From Acinetobacter sp. ANC 3903 (GTDB taxonomy: Bacteria; Pseudomonadota; Gammaproteobacteria; Pseudomonadales; Moraxellaceae): 64,000 nucleotides of DNA. The DNA lies in NCBI RefSeq assembly GCF_002135315.1, contig NZ_NEGA01000016.1, positions 24,751 to 88,750 of the forward strand. Direction: 5' to 3'. Under the pieces are notes generated by a model. The model was not told where the DNA came from. It searched no databases and saw nothing but the letters and a program-made list of their open reading frames with translations. Every line of letters begins with the position of its first letter. The stretch's first letter is position 1. Positions 21,120 to 30,671 of the stretch are shown one piece after another. Position numbers and translations under genes: made by a program.

Positions 21120-22151
21120 ATGTCGTTACCACGTTATAAAATGACAATGCTTGCTTTATCTTTAGGCGTTGCGTCGGCAATAGTGGGCTGTAGCAGTAAT
21201 CCAAAGAAAGATGTGGTGGACACAGGACCGCAGTCTAGCGAGCAAGTTTATATTCAAAAAGCTGAAAAAGCCCTTGAACGTGGTCAATATACTGACGCGG
21301 CCAAACATCTTGAAGCCATAGATACCTATTACCCTACAGGTGAATATGCGCAACAAGCACAATTAGAATTGTTGTACGTTAAATTTCAACAAAAAGATTA
21401 TGAGGGGGCAATTGCCCTTGCCGAACGTTTTATTCGTTTAAATCCGCAACATCCAAATGTGGACTATGCCTACTATGTTCGTGGCGTAGCGAATATGGAA
21501 CAAAACTACGATAGTCTATTGCGTTATACCTCATTAAAGCAGGCTCACCGTGATGTCAGCTATTTAAAAGTGGCCTATCAGAACTTTGTCGATTTCATCC
21601 GTCGTTTCCCGTCGAGTACCTATGCGGTAGATGCAGCGCAGCGCATGAAATTTATTGGCAATGAACTGGCTGAAAGTGAAATGAATGCAGCACGTTTTAA
21701 TATTAAACGTAAAGCATGGCTAGCGGCTATTGAACGCTCACAATGGGTAGTCGAACACTATCCACAAACGCCTCAAGTTCCTGAAGCTTTAGCGACCATG
21801 GCTTATGGTTATGACAAGCTAGGCGATACGCAAACTTCACAGCAATACGTTGAAGTGTTAAAGCTGAATTATCCTCATCTGGTTAAAGCAGACGGTAGCG
21901 TGAATATGCGTGCCGCACATGGTGAAGGTAGCTGGTTTAACCGCGCTACTTTAGGTGTTTTTGGTCGTGAAGCGCAAAACTCTACCGAAGCAGAGCAACA
22001 GCAAATTTCAGAACAGTCTGAAAAGCGCAGTCTCACCAATCGTTTAAGTTTTGGTTTGCTGGATCGTCCTAAAACTGAAAGCAGCATTCCTCCCGCACCA
22101 GAGCAACAACCTCAACCAGAAACACCGACTGAAGCACCAGCCGCAAAATAA
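21120..22151 (+). CDS. bamD: Outer membrane assembly lipoprotein BamD
   Basis: Essential lipoprotein of the beta-barrel assembly machine. Signal peptide with lipobox IVGC, lipidated Cys24. Five TPR-like repeats span about 40-260, including YPTGEYAQQAQLELLYVKF and RFPSSTYAVDAAQRM. A Gln/Pro/Glu-rich tail (about 290-343) extends beyond the E. coli protein and looks disordered. GGAATTTTT precedes the ATG. Own terminator downstream. Confidence 0.95.
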   Translation: MSLPRYKMTMLALSLGVASAIVGCSSNPKKDVVDTGPQSSEQVYIQKAEKALERGQYTDAAKHLEAIDTYYPTGEYAQQAQLELLYVKFQQKDYEGAIALAERFIRLNPQHPNVDYAYYVRGVANMEQNYDSLLRYTSLKQAHRDVSYLKVAYQNFVDFIRRFPSSTYAVDAAQRMKFIGNELAESEMNAARFNIKRKAWLAAIERSQWVVEHYPQTPQVPEALATMAYGYDKLGDTQTSQQYVEVLKLNYPHLVKADGSVNMRAAHGEGSWFNRATLGVFGREAQNSTEAEQQQISEQSEKRSLTNRLSFGLLDRPKTESSIPPAPEQQPQPETPTEAPAAK

Positions 22152-22181
22152 GCTTAGCTTAATCGGTCGCATTTTCATGAA

Positions 22182-22207
22182 GGGCAAGTTATCATACTTG
22201 CCCTTTT
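22182..22207 (+). terminator. bamD terminator
   Basis: GGGCAAGT and ACTTGCCC stem with a 6-base loop followed by TTTT. Confidence 0.8.
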
Positions 22208-22296
22208 GTGATTTCAATGCATCATATTGATCATTTTGCGCAAAAGGTATACAAATTAACTTTTAACGCATGACGCAATTTTAACTTACGTACATT

Positions 22297-22315
22297 CTGA
22301 CAGCTTATCTGTCAG
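22297..22315. promoter_or_regulatory. Operator-like palindrome before dnaG
   Basis: CTGACAG and CTGTCAG form a perfect 7-bp inverted repeat with a 5-base spacer, 36 bases before the dnaG start. The size and symmetry fit a repressor site or a short leader hairpin. No known regulator motif recognised. Confidence 0.35.
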
Positions 22316-22351
22316 TCATTTATAGATAGATCACAACCCGATTGCATACCT

Positions 22352-24259
22352 ATGGCTATTCCTCAACACACGATTGATCAAATCCTGGATCGTACCGATA
22401 TTGTCGATCTGATTGGTCAGCGCGTGAAACTCAAGAAAACCGGTCGCACCTATTCAGGATGCTGCCCTTTTCATCAGGAAAAATCGCCATCTTTCCATGT
22501 CTATCGTGACAAACAATATTTTCATTGTTTTGGCTGCCAGGCCAACGGCAACGCCATTCGCTTTTTAATGGATATTGACGGTCGCAACTTTATCGACGTG
22601 ATGAAGGACCTGTCGAGCCGAACCGGGATTGAACTGCCTAAAGACAATAACGACAGCAATAAAATCAAATATAAACGTGAAGCAGCAAAACCTGCTCCCA
22701 CAGTACAGGTGCAAGATAAGCCGAAAGGCAGCCCCGATCAAGCACCGAATGCAGCGCCTGTAGCACATTTTGATCCTTTTGCAGAATTTCAGGCTCAAGA
22801 AAATGACTACTATGACGACCCCTTTGCATCCTTTGAACAGATGCCTATGCAGGAAACTGCACAAGACGGCAACCTGTTTGATCTGCTAGAAAATATTGCC
22901 CAGTATTACCAACGTCAATTACCGCACAGTGCCAGTGCACAACAGTATTTTAAGCAGCGCGGCTTAAGCGCAGAGACCATTGACTATTGGCGCTTAGGCT
23001 ATGCACCAGAAGATTGGCAACACCTTGAAAAGGCCTTTCCACAAGACCTCGAAGGCTTAAAACTGCTTGGTCTGATCCGTACCAGTGACAATGGCCGTGA
23101 TTTTGACCTGCTGCGTGACCGGGTGATTTACCCGATCCGTGATGCTAAAGGACGTGTGGTCGGTTTTGGTGGTCGTGCCTTAAATGACGAAATCAAGCCC
23201 AAGTACATCAACTCGCCTGACTCTGAAGTGTTCCATAAAAACCAGTTACTGTATGGTTTATATGAAGGCCGCAAACAGAAAGCCCAAGACTGGCTGATGG
23301 TTGAAGGTTATATGGATGTGATTGCCTTGCAGCAATATGGTATTGCTGGAGCCGTCGCAACACTCGGTACTGCAAGTAACACCGAACACCTGAATATTTT
23401 ATTCAAGCAGAATAACCGTATCACGATTGCTTTTGATGGAGATGCCGCTGGACAAAAAGCTGCCAGTCGTACTTTAGAAATAGCCCTGCCGCTGCTGAAT
23501 GATGGCCGTGAACTGAAGTTTTTTGTACTCCCCAATGATCACGATCCGGATTCTCTGATTCGTCGTGAAGGCTTAGAAAGCTTCCAACGCATGTTGCAAG
23601 CCGCGCCTTTATTGTCCGAGTTTGTTTTTGCGCATTTAACTCAAAATCATAACAGCACATCGCCTGAAGGTAAAAGTCAGGTCATGGGTGAGTTAAAACA
23701 GCTCACTGAACTGCTACCAAAACATGGCTCTTATCGTTATTTACTACAGCAATATTTCCGTGAAAAGCTCGGTTATAGTCGCAAATGGCAGCCGCAAGTC
23801 AACAATGATGCATCCTTAAGCTTTAGCACCAAGATTGATGCTGAAGAATATGTGATTGCGATTTTAATGAATCACCCTTATTTGTACATTCATTTTGAAC
23901 CGCTGCGGGCCTTGATTTCACCTGATCAGCTGCTGTTTAAAATTTTAAATATCTTGAATATTATTTTTGATGATTTACCCGATGATATCGAGTTGTCGCA
24001 GTATTACGTATTAGGAGCCTGCGCAGCTTATCACCATGACTTGCAACATATTTTACTGCAAGCCAATATCAGTGATTACACCTCTTCACCTGAGCAGGCC
24101 GATAAACTGGCGGAAGATTTCTCCATTAAACTGCAATACCAGTGCCTGCAACAAAAACTGAAATCGAAGAAATTTGCCAGCATTGCCGAAATGCGCAATC
24201 TGAAACAGAAAATTTATGAGATTGATAAAAAACGCTCACTGACCCTGTTAGAAGAATAA
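22352..24259 (+). CDS. dnaG: DNA primase
   Basis: Lays down RNA primers for replication forks. The N-terminal CHC2 zinc domain has CPFHQEKSPSFHV and FHCFGCQANGNAI. A 90-residue low-complexity linker (about 110-200, rich in Pro, Gln and Asp) precedes the core. Primase signatures are GRDFDLLRDRVIYPI and GFGGRALN; the TOPRIM part has MVEGYMDVIAL and AFDGDAAGQKAA. The C-terminus, about 450-635, is the helicase-binding domain. 635 residues is normal. The dnaG gene is not next to rpoD as it is in E. coli; rpoD lies 15 kb away. Confidence 0.96.
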   Translation: MAIPQHTIDQILDRTDIVDLIGQRVKLKKTGRTYSGCCPFHQEKSPSFHVYRDKQYFHCFGCQANGNAIRFLMDIDGRNFIDVMKDLSSRTGIELPKDNNDSNKIKYKREAAKPAPTVQVQDKPKGSPDQAPNAAPVAHFDPFAEFQAQENDYYDDPFASFEQMPMQETAQDGNLFDLLENIAQYYQRQLPHSASAQQYFKQRGLSAETIDYWRLGYAPEDWQHLEKAFPQDLEGLKLLGLIRTSDNGRDFDLLRDRVIYPIRDAKGRVVGFGGRALNDEIKPKYINSPDSEVFHKNQLLYGLYEGRKQKAQDWLMVEGYMDVIALQQYGIAGAVATLGTASNTEHLNILFKQNNRITIAFDGDAAGQKAASRTLEIALPLLNDGRELKFFVLPNDHDPDSLIRREGLESFQRMLQAAPLLSEFVFAHLTQNHNSTSPEGKSQVMGELKQLTELLPKHGSYRYLLQQYFREKLGYSRKWQPQVNNDASLSFSTKIDAEEYVIAILMNHPYLYIHFEPLRALISPDQLLFKILNILNIIFDDLPDDIELSQYYVLGACAAYHHDLQHILLQANISDYTSSPEQADKLAEDFSIKLQYQCLQQKLKSKKFASIAEMRNLKQKIYEIDKKRSLTLLEE

Positions 24260-24281
24260 GCGAGCGGCAGTTATTTACTGC

Positions 24282-25571
24282 TTATGATTCGTGCTTGGTG
24301 TTACGCCGTTTGGCAAATACATCTTCTAATTGATCACGCAGCGATTCGAAATAACCCGGATCTTCAGCCTTGGCGGCTTGTCGCAATAAGATAGACGTCG
24401 GATGCAGTAATTTTTGTGTCAGGCGATGCGACAATTCCTGTAAAACCTGCTCCGGATTGTCACCACTGGCCATACGAGACATCGCCAAAGCCAGTTCTTC
24501 TTGTCGAAGTACTTCACCCTGTTCACGATAAGCTTGAATGGTACTACCCGCTTTTTTAATTTTTTGCTGAGTGAGCAACTCTGTAGCTAACTGATTGACC
24601 ATTACCTCTGCTTCAACCGCAGCCTGGCGACGTTGGGCCAGATTGTCATCAATCACGCTCTGTAAATCATCGACGCCATACAGATAGACACCATCTAGAG
24701 ATTCAACTTTGGGATCGATATCGCGCGGAACAGCCAAATCGACCAACAGCATTTGTTGATAGCGACGTTTTTTTAAAGCCGTCTTGACATCTTGATATGA
24801 AATGACCTGGTGCAAACTTCCAGTACAGCTGGAAATGACGTCTGCACGGTGCAAATTTGCAGCCAGTTCAGAAAATTCAATAATTTCCACATCGACACGA
24901 TGCGCAATTTCTTGTGCTAAGGTTTCAGCACGAGCACGGGTCCGATTGCAAATCAAAACCTTACCCACGCCCATTTCCGCCAGATGTTTCGCCACCAGAC
25001 TATTCATTTCACCTGCAGCAACCACCATCACGGTCAGCTTTTCTGGTTTGCTAAATACTTGCAAGGCCAACTGGGCAACCGCATAGCCCATAGAAACCGC
25101 ATGGCTACCCACAGCAGTTTCCGAGCGCACACGTTTCGCTGCATAAAAGGCATATTCAAAAATACCGTTCAAGTTTGCAGAAACAGTATTTGCATCTTTA
25201 GCCAGAGAAAGTGCAGACTTTACTTGTCCTAAAATTTGCGGTTCACCCAGCATCAAGGAATCAAGTCCACTGGCAACTCGCATCAGATGCGTTACAGCCT
25301 GTGCATTTTCATAGCGATAGACATGATTAAACAATTGTTTAGCATCTATGCCATTTGCTTGGGCGAGCCAATTCATTACCATGTCTGCATCTTCAGACAT
25401 GGCATAAACTTCGGTGCGGTTACAGGTAGACACCACGACCATATCGTTCAGGTCATGTTTTTGGCTTTGTAGGCTAAGCAATTGCATTAATTTTTCAGGA
25501 TTAAATGCAATCTGCTCACGCAGTTCTACAGAAGCGGTTTGATGGTTGACACCCAATGCAAAGAAAGACAT
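24282..25571 (-). CDS. hemA: Glutamyl-tRNA reductase
   Basis: First step of the C5 tetrapyrrole pathway: reduces glutamyl-tRNA to glutamate-1-semialdehyde with NADPH. The catalytic Cys50 is in [22 protein letters not shown] and the NADPH-binding region around [15 protein letters not shown] follow. The C-terminal dimerisation helix begins near 320. 429 residues, full length. Divergent from the TPR gene and lolB, as hemA is next to lolB in other gammaproteobacteria. Confidence 0.97.
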   Translation of the reverse strand: MSFFALGVNHQTASVELREQIAFNPEKLMQLLSLQSQKHDLNDMVVVSTCNRTEVYAMSEDADMVMNWLAQANGIDAKQLFNHVYRYENAQAVTHLMRVASGLDSLMLGEPQILGQVKSALSLAKDANTVSANLNGIFEYAFYAAKRVRSETAVGSHAVSMGYAVAQLALQVFSKPEKLTVMVVAAGEMNSLVAKHLAEMGVGKVLICNRTRARAETLAQEIAHRVDVEIIEFSELAANLHRADVISSCTGSLHQVISYQDVKTALKKRRYQQMLLVDLAVPRDIDPKVESLDGVYLYGVDDLQSVIDDNLAQRRQAAVEAEVMVNQLATELLTQQKIKKAGSTIQAYREQGEVLRQEELALAMSRMASGDNPEQVLQELSHRLTQKLLHPTSILLRQAAKAEDPGYFESLRDQLEDVFAKRRNTKHES

Positions 25572-25679
25572 ATCAGATCATCATTTCGCTAAATTTATGC
25601 TATTGTGCGGTATTGGTGTCATAAAAAGCATTACTTGGATCAAGAAAAATTGCGTCAAACAAATGGCCGGATTAACGGC

Positions 25680-27362
25680 ATGACAATTAAGCAATATTCT
25701 ACCACATTCTTACTTGTGGGTAGCATGGCTTCCAGTGCTCATATTAGAGCATCTGGAGAAATTTATCATGCCAATTCAAACTATAATGCCATAAAACAAA
25801 GCATGATTGCTGAATTTGCATTGACCTATCATGACATTCCCACAGCATTGCATAACTACACCGTGCTGGCAATTAAAAGCAATTCAAGCACGGTTAAACA
25901 ACGCGCATTAAATGTTGCTTTAGAGCAAAATGACTTGAAGGCGGCACTGGATATTGCCACCCATTGGGTGGTTCAAGAACCAACCGACGTTCCAGCTTTA
26001 TTTTATCTTTCACATATTGCCCTGAAATCGCATGAGTATGAACTGGCTGCGGACACGCTGGACAAGATTTTAAACATCGACCCAGATGCAGACCTGGAAA
26101 AAATTCTAGTCGGTATTGCCCCGGAACAGCCAGAAGATCGCGAAGTATTGATTGAGGCCTTGCGCAAAAGTAAAGAACAGGACAATCCCTCGGTACTGGT
26201 ACTGATAGCAGGCCTAGAAGCACAAAACGGACAGCTGGAACAGGCACTGACCACCATCAACCGTGCATTAAGGAAGCGTTCTAATGTCACAGCCTTCATT
26301 TTGATGAAGGCCAATTTGCTTAGTGCCTTGGGAAATGAAGAAGAAACCTTAAAATGGTATGACAAAGCCAGTCGTAAACATAAAAACAATTTAGAAGTGC
26401 GTTTAGCCGAAATTAAATATCTGATTAAACTCAATCAGTCGGGAAAAGCCCTCAGTAAACTACAAGGCTTACTAAAAAAATGGCCCCATGAAGAAGAAGC
26501 GCTGTTTATTGCCGGCTTGACCAGTATTGACTTAAAAGAATATGAGCACGCTGAAAAATATTTGGTAGAACTGCGTTCTTCCAACCAATACCAGAATGAA
26601 GCTTATTACTATCTGGCAGTCAATGCCGAAAGAAAGCAGCATTTTGAAACGGCAAAAGCCTATTACCGGCTGGTAGATGGTAGTCTGTACACGGTTTCAC
26701 GCCGCAACATGATTAATATTTTTTCTGCCCAAAATCAGCTGACTGACGCACTGCGCTTTCTGACCCAAGAACGGGTCAATTATCCGCAATATGCCAGTTT
26801 TTTATATCAGGCGCAGGCCGATATTTTAAAACGTATGGACAATAAAAAGGCAGCCATTCGCCTGCTCGATGAAGCCATCAAAAATGTCCCGGATGATCCG
26901 GAACTGATCTATTCAGAAGTGCTATTACTCGATCCTTATCAAGATCGGGACAAACTTGATAAATTATTACAAAAATTGCTGGAAATTGAGCCTAATAGCC
27001 CAACCTATCTGAATGCCTATGCCTATACCCTTGCACTCCAAAACCGGCGTTTGAACGAAGCCCGCAAGTATGTTGAACATGCCTTGGAATTTGCTCCCGA
27101 ACAAGCGTCTATTTTAGATACCCTGGGCTATATCACCTTTTTACAAAACGACTTTAAAACCTCGGCTCAGGTGTTAGAACAGGCTTATCAATTGAGTCAA
27201 AGCGTGAAAATTGGGGTGCGCTATGCAAAATCGTTATACATGCAAGGTGATCTGACAAAATTTAGTAAAGTGTTACAACAATTACAAAAAAATCATCCGA
27301 ATGATCCGCAATTAGAGCAATTGAAATCGTTACTGTTACCGCAACAAATGAAAAAGAGTTAA
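25680..27362 (+). CDS. Exported tetratricopeptide repeat protein
   Basis: A 560-residue protein with an N-terminal signal-like segment (TTFLLVGSMASSAHIRA) and many TPR helices across the length, for instance VPALFYLSHIALKSHEYELAADTLDKIL and YLNAYAYTLALQNRRLNEARKYVEHAL regions. It probably acts in the periplasm as a scaffold; the exact role is not known. The ATG at 25680 is chosen because it begins the signal sequence; a GTG at 25605 would add 25 non-hydrophobic residues. It ends 8 bases before lolB, so the two are likely co-transcribed. Confidence 0.85.
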   Translation: MTIKQYSTTFLLVGSMASSAHIRASGEIYHANSNYNAIKQSMIAEFALTYHDIPTALHNYTVLAIKSNSSTVKQRALNVALEQNDLKAALDIATHWVVQEPTDVPALFYLSHIALKSHEYELAADTLDKILNIDPDADLEKILVGIAPEQPEDREVLIEALRKSKEQDNPSVLVLIAGLEAQNGQLEQALTTINRALRKRSNVTAFILMKANLLSALGNEEETLKWYDKASRKHKNNLEVRLAEIKYLIKLNQSGKALSKLQGLLKKWPHEEEALFIAGLTSIDLKEYEHAEKYLVELRSSNQYQNEAYYYLAVNAERKQHFETAKAYYRLVDGSLYTVSRRNMINIFSAQNQLTDALRFLTQERVNYPQYASFLYQAQADILKRMDNKKAAIRLLDEAIKNVPDDPELIYSEVLLLDPYQDRDKLDKLLQKLLEIEPNSPTYLNAYAYTLALQNRRLNEARKYVEHALEFAPEQASILDTLGYITFLQNDFKTSAQVLEQAYQLSQSVKIGVRYAKSLYMQGDLTKFSKVLQQLQKNHPNDPQLEQLKSLLLPQQMKKS

Positions 27363-27370
27363 TTATCTGT

Positions 27371-27952
27371 ATGCACATTTTTTCAAAATTGAGCTTAAGC
27401 CTGATTGCCACCAGCACCTTGATCCTAAGCGGATGCCAGCAATATACCCAGCCTCAGGCACCCGGCGTTTCTCAACCTCCGGTAGCCGCCAATCATTTCA
27501 ATCTGCAAGGTAAAATTGGGGTAAAAACACCCGGACAATCAGGGAGTGCTTTTTTCACCTGGGTACAACAGCAGGATGAATTTAACATCGAGTTAAGCGG
27601 AATTTTAGGTGTCGGTAAAACCCAGATTTCAGGTCAACCGGGTAATGTCAGCCTCAACAGTGCCAAAACAGGTCTGATTCAAGCGGGTACGCCTGAAGAA
27701 TTACTGGAACGTGCAACCGGCTGGCAAGCGCCGATTACCCATTTAGTCGACTGGGTTCAGGCCCGACCGGCAACGACACAAGCAAAAATCAGTAAAGACG
27801 AGCAAAATCGTCCCATCCAGTTTCTGGAAGATGGCTGGACCGTCGACCTGAGTTATAACACGCAAGCCCAGTTACCGAACAAGCTGATTTTGAAACAGAT
27901 CCTTGAGTCCGGTCAGGAAAACCGTATTACAATGCTCATTCAAAATCGTTAA
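27371..27952 (+). CDS. lolB: Outer membrane lipoprotein insertion factor LolB
   Basis: Receives lipoproteins from periplasmic LolA and inserts them in the outer membrane. Signal peptide with lipobox LSGC, lipidated Cys22. The mature part has the LolB pattern NLQGKIGVKTPGQSGSAFFTW, the conserved GWQAPI segment and a protruding-loop region. 193 residues. Sits before ispE as in E. coli, which supports the call. Its partner lolA is at 51.1-51.8 kb. Confidence 0.93.
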   Translation: MHIFSKLSLSLIATSTLILSGCQQYTQPQAPGVSQPPVAANHFNLQGKIGVKTPGQSGSAFFTWVQQQDEFNIELSGILGVGKTQISGQPGNVSLNSAKTGLIQAGTPEELLERATGWQAPITHLVDWVQARPATTQAKISKDEQNRPIQFLEDGWTVDLSYNTQAQLPNKLILKQILESGQENRITMLIQNR

Positions 27953-27976
27953 GTCTATTTAAAAGTTCAAAATTCT

Positions 27977-28807
27977 ATGATTCGTGTTCCCTCTCCTGCC
28001 AAGCTCAATCTTTTTTTGCATATCACCGGTCGCCGTGACAACGGTTATCACGAATTGCAAAGTATTTTTCAGCTGATTGACCTGTATGACTGGCTAGAAT
28101 TTAGTCAATCAGCCAGTCCTGAAATCAGTATTGATGGATTAAGCAGTGTCGATTTGGAACAAAATCTCATTTTCAAGGCCACGCAGATTTTAAAAGCTTA
28201 TGCAAAAGCATATTCAGGCTTAAATATCAGCATTGAAAAAAACATTCCCATGGGTGCTGGACTGGGCGGAGGTTCATCCGATGCCGCCACCACCCTGATT
28301 GTGGTAAACCAACTATGGCAATGCGGTTTAAATATTGAGCAATTGGCAGAACTGGGTTTAAAACTGGGTGCCGATGTGCCCATTTTTATTCATGGCCGTA
28401 ATGCCTGGGCAGAAGGCATTGGTGAACACTTAACATTCATAGACTTAGATCAAAAACAATACATCGTGTTAAAACCTGACTGTTTTATCAGCACTCAACT
28501 GCTTTTTTCACAAAAAACGTTGACAAGAGACACGAAGCCTACTAAATTTTGCGCCTATCAGTTAAAGCCATTTAACTTCGGAAATAACTTTGAGCCATTG
28601 GCAAGAAGCTTGTATCCGGAAGTCAATGAAGCGATGCAGTATTTAGATCAGTTCGGTATTGCAAAACTTACAGGTACAGGTGCTTGTGTTTTTACTGAAG
28701 TAACTGCCGATATGAATATTGATGAGATTTTAGCTCATTCACCTTGTAAAGCTTACTTGGTTAATAGTTTAAATGAATCACCATTACGTCATTTCGAGGT
28801 TATATGA
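27977..28807 (+). CDS. ispE: 4-diphosphocytidyl-2-C-methyl-D-erythritol kinase
   Basis: GHMP kinase of the MEP pathway for isoprenoid precursors. The N-terminal PAKLNLFLHITGRRDNGYH holds the substrate-binding lysine and histidine, and the ATP loop is PMGAGLGGGSSDAATTL. 276 residues. The TGA stop is only one base before the first tRNA-Gln, so transcription probably runs into the tRNA cluster. Confidence 0.96.
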   Translation: MIRVPSPAKLNLFLHITGRRDNGYHELQSIFQLIDLYDWLEFSQSASPEISIDGLSSVDLEQNLIFKATQILKAYAKAYSGLNISIEKNIPMGAGLGGGSSDAATTLIVVNQLWQCGLNIEQLAELGLKLGADVPIFIHGRNAWAEGIGEHLTFIDLDQKQYIVLKPDCFISTQLLFSQKTLTRDTKPTKFCAYQLKPFNFGNNFEPLARSLYPEVNEAMQYLDQFGIAKLTGTGACVFTEVTADMNIDEILAHSPCKAYLVNSLNESPLRHFEVI

Positions 28808-28808
28808 T

Positions 28809-28883
28809 AGGGGCGTCGCCAAGTGGTAAGGCACCGGGTTTTGATCTCGGCATCCGTTGGTTCGAATCCAGCCGCCCCTGCCA
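28809..28883 (+). tRNA. tRNA-Gln (TTG), copy 1
   Basis: 75-nt gene with acceptor AGGGGCG/CGCCCCT, anticodon TTG in loop TTTTGAT, discriminator G and encoded CCA. Starts two bases after the ispE stop codon. Identical in sequence to the other three copies. Confidence 0.97.
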
Positions 28884-28910
28884 TCATTTTCATCTGTAGA
28901 TTACTGTATT

Positions 28911-28985
28911 AGGGGCGTCGCCAAGTGGTAAGGCACCGGGTTTTGATCTCGGCATCCGTTGGTTCGAATCCAGCCGCCCCTGCCA
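28911..28985 (+). tRNA. tRNA-Gln (TTG), copy 2
   Basis: Identical 75-nt gene, 27 bases after copy 1. Confidence 0.97.
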
Positions 28986-29027
28986 TTTAAACCAGTCGTT
29001 TAAATTAATATTACAGTGATCGAATTT

Positions 29028-29102
29028 AGGGGCGTCGCCAAGTGGTAAGGCACCGGGTTTTGATCTCGGCATCCGTTGGTTCGAATCCAGCCGCCCCTGC
29101 CA
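29028..29102 (+). tRNA. tRNA-Gln (TTG), copy 3
   Basis: Identical 75-nt gene, 42 bases after copy 2. Spacers between copies are not alike, so the units are not a simple recent tandem duplication. Confidence 0.97.
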
Positions 29103-29193
29103 TTTTCTCAAAAAAGACAGTACAATATTTGCTTGTTCATTTGTTAATTCACCTTGACATAGAGCAGCAAAAATATTAAAGTTCTGCCGCATT

Positions 29194-29268
29194 AGGGGCG
29201 TCGCCAAGTGGTAAGGCACCGGGTTTTGATCTCGGCATCCGTTGGTTCGAATCCAGCCGCCCCTGCCA
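29194..29268 (+). tRNA. tRNA-Gln (TTG), copy 4
   Basis: Identical 75-nt gene, 91 bases after copy 3 and 36 bases before prs. Confidence 0.97.
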
Positions 29269-29304
29269 TCTATTTTCAAACATTCCAACCGCCAAGGGTG
29301 CTTC

Positions 29305-30258
29305 ATGCCCAATCTTGTCGTTTTTAGTGGAACTGCACATCCACAATTCGCCCAAAAAGTCGTAAGCCACCTGCACATTCCTTTAGGTGCAGCATCTGTA
29401 GGTCAATTTTCTGACGGTGAAATCGCTGTCGAAATTACTGAAAATGTTCGTGGTAAAGACGTATTCGTTGTACAGCCTACTTGTGCGCCAACCAATGACA
29501 ACCTGATGGAAGTCCTTGTTATGGCTGACGCTTTACGTCGTGCAAGTGCAGGTCGTATTACCGCTGTTATTCCTTACTTCGGATATGCTCGTCAAGACCG
29601 TCGTCCTCGTTCAAGCCGTGTGCCAATCACTGCAAAAGTTGTAGCAGACATGCTCACTACTGTAGGTATTGACCGCGTTGTAATGATCGACCTTCATGCT
29701 GACCAGATTCAAGGTTTCTTCGATATCCCTGTAGACAACATCTACGGTACTCCTGCATTACTTGCTGACCTTCGTCAACAGCAACACCATAACCTTATGG
29801 TTGTTTCTCCAGACGTAGGCGGTGTAGTTCGTGCCCGTGCTGTAGCGAAACAAATGGGTGATATCGATCTTGCAATCATCGACAAACGTCGTCAAAAAGC
29901 AAATGAATCACAAGTGATGCATTTGATTGGCGATGTTAAAGATCGTGACTGCGTCATCGTAGATGACATGGTTGATACTGCAGGTACTTTGTGTAAAGCA
30001 GCTGATGCACTCAAACAATTTGGTGCTCGCCGCGTTGTTGCTTATGCAACTCACCCAGTACTTTCTGGTAAAGCTATTGAGAACTTGAAAAACTCTGTAA
30101 TCGACGAACTTGTGGTAACAGATACTATTCCGCTTTCTCAAGAAGCCCAAGAACTTGGTAAGATTCGCCAAGTTTCAGTAGCTAGCATGGTTGCTGAAAC
30201 AATTCGTCGTATTAACAACGAAGAATCTATTAGCGCAATGTTCGATTCTTATCTATAA
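29305..30258 (+). CDS. prs: Ribose-phosphate pyrophosphokinase
   Basis: Makes PRPP from ribose 5-phosphate and ATP for nucleotide, histidine and NAD synthesis. Motifs: [30 protein letters not shown] flexible loop, [17 protein letters not shown], and the PRPP loop [10 protein letters not shown]. 317 residues from the ATG at 29305, which has AAGGG upstream. A longer ORF from 29242 would run through the fourth tRNA-Gln and is rejected. Follows the tRNA-Gln cluster, as ispE-tRNA-prs does in other gammaproteobacteria. Confidence 0.97.
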   Translation: MPNLVVFSGTAHPQFAQKVVSHLHIPLGAASVGQFSDGEIAVEITENVRGKDVFVVQPTCAPTNDNLMEVLVMADALRRASAGRITAVIPYFGYARQDRRPRSSRVPITAKVVADMLTTVGIDRVVMIDLHADQIQGFFDIPVDNIYGTPALLADLRQQQHHNLMVVSPDVGGVVRARAVAKQMGDIDLAIIDKRRQKANESQVMHLIGDVKDRDCVIVDDMVDTAGTLCKAADALKQFGARRVVAYATHPVLSGKAIENLKNSVIDELVVTDTIPLSQEAQELGKIRQVSVASMVAETIRRINNEESISAMFDSYL

Positions 30259-30276
30259 TATAGCGCTGAATTTTCA

Positions 30277-30303
30277 AAACCCTGTCTTATGGCAGGGTTT
30301 TCT
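30277..30303 (+). terminator. prs terminator
   Basis: AAAACCCTG and CAGGGTTTT stem with an 8-base loop ending in a short T-run. Confidence 0.8.
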
Positions 30304-30306
30304 ATC

Positions 30307-30329
30307 ACTAGGCTGGTCGAAGGCCTAGT
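30307..30329 (+). promoter_or_regulatory. Hairpin in the rplY leader
   Basis: ACTAGGC (30307-30313) and GCCTAGT (30323-30329) form a perfect 7-bp stem with a 9-base loop, 29 bases before the rplY start. L25 is known to repress its own synthesis in E. coli; whether this hairpin takes part here is open. Confidence 0.35.
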
Positions 30330-30358
30330 CAATTAAACTTAAATTAGGAATGTCTATC

Positions 30359-30652
30359 ATGGCAAACTTCGTATTAAATGCAGTAGCACGTGAAGAAGCA
30401 GTTCAAGGGAAAGGTTCGAGCCGCCGCCTTCGTCTTCAAAACAAAGTTCCAGCAATCATCTACGGTTCAGGTGAACCTGTTGCAGTAACTTTAGAACTTC
30501 GCGAACTTGTTAAAGCACTTGAAAACAATGCTTTCTTTGAAGAAGTTGTTGAAATCAAAGTTGGTGATAAAGTTGAAAGCGTTAAAATCCAAGCTTTACA
30601 ACGTCACCCAGCTAAAAACACTCCAATGCACGCTGACTTCAAACGCGCATAA
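30359..30652 (+). CDS. rplY: 50S ribosomal protein L25, short form
   Basis: Binds 5S rRNA. The 97-residue protein is the short L25 without a CTC extension. Features include KGSSRRLRLQNKVPAIIYG near the N-terminus and LQRHPAKNTPMHADFKRA at the end. ATG at 30359 (MANFVL) is used because AGGA is 9 bases upstream; an ATG at 30350 would put that site in contact with the start. Lies between prs and pth, as commonly seen. Confidence 0.95.
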   Translation: MANFVLNAVAREEAVQGKGSSRRLRLQNKVPAIIYGSGEPVAVTLELRELVKALENNAFFEEVVEIKVGDKVESVKIQALQRHPAKNTPMHADFKRA

Positions 30653-30671
30653 GTGTTGATGGTGTAAATTA

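Noticed and set aside
24263..24280. Hairpin GCAGT/ACTGC between dnaG and hemA
   Set aside because: Short 5-bp stem without a T-run; not convincing as a terminator.
29242..29304. Upstream extension of prs
   Set aside because: Would start inside the fourth tRNA-Gln; the ATG at 29305 has a good AAGGG site.
28890..29378. Minus-strand ORFs with repeated [19 protein letters not shown]
   Set aside because: They are the antisense of the four tRNA-Gln genes; the repeated peptide comes from the tRNA repeats, not from a coding gene.
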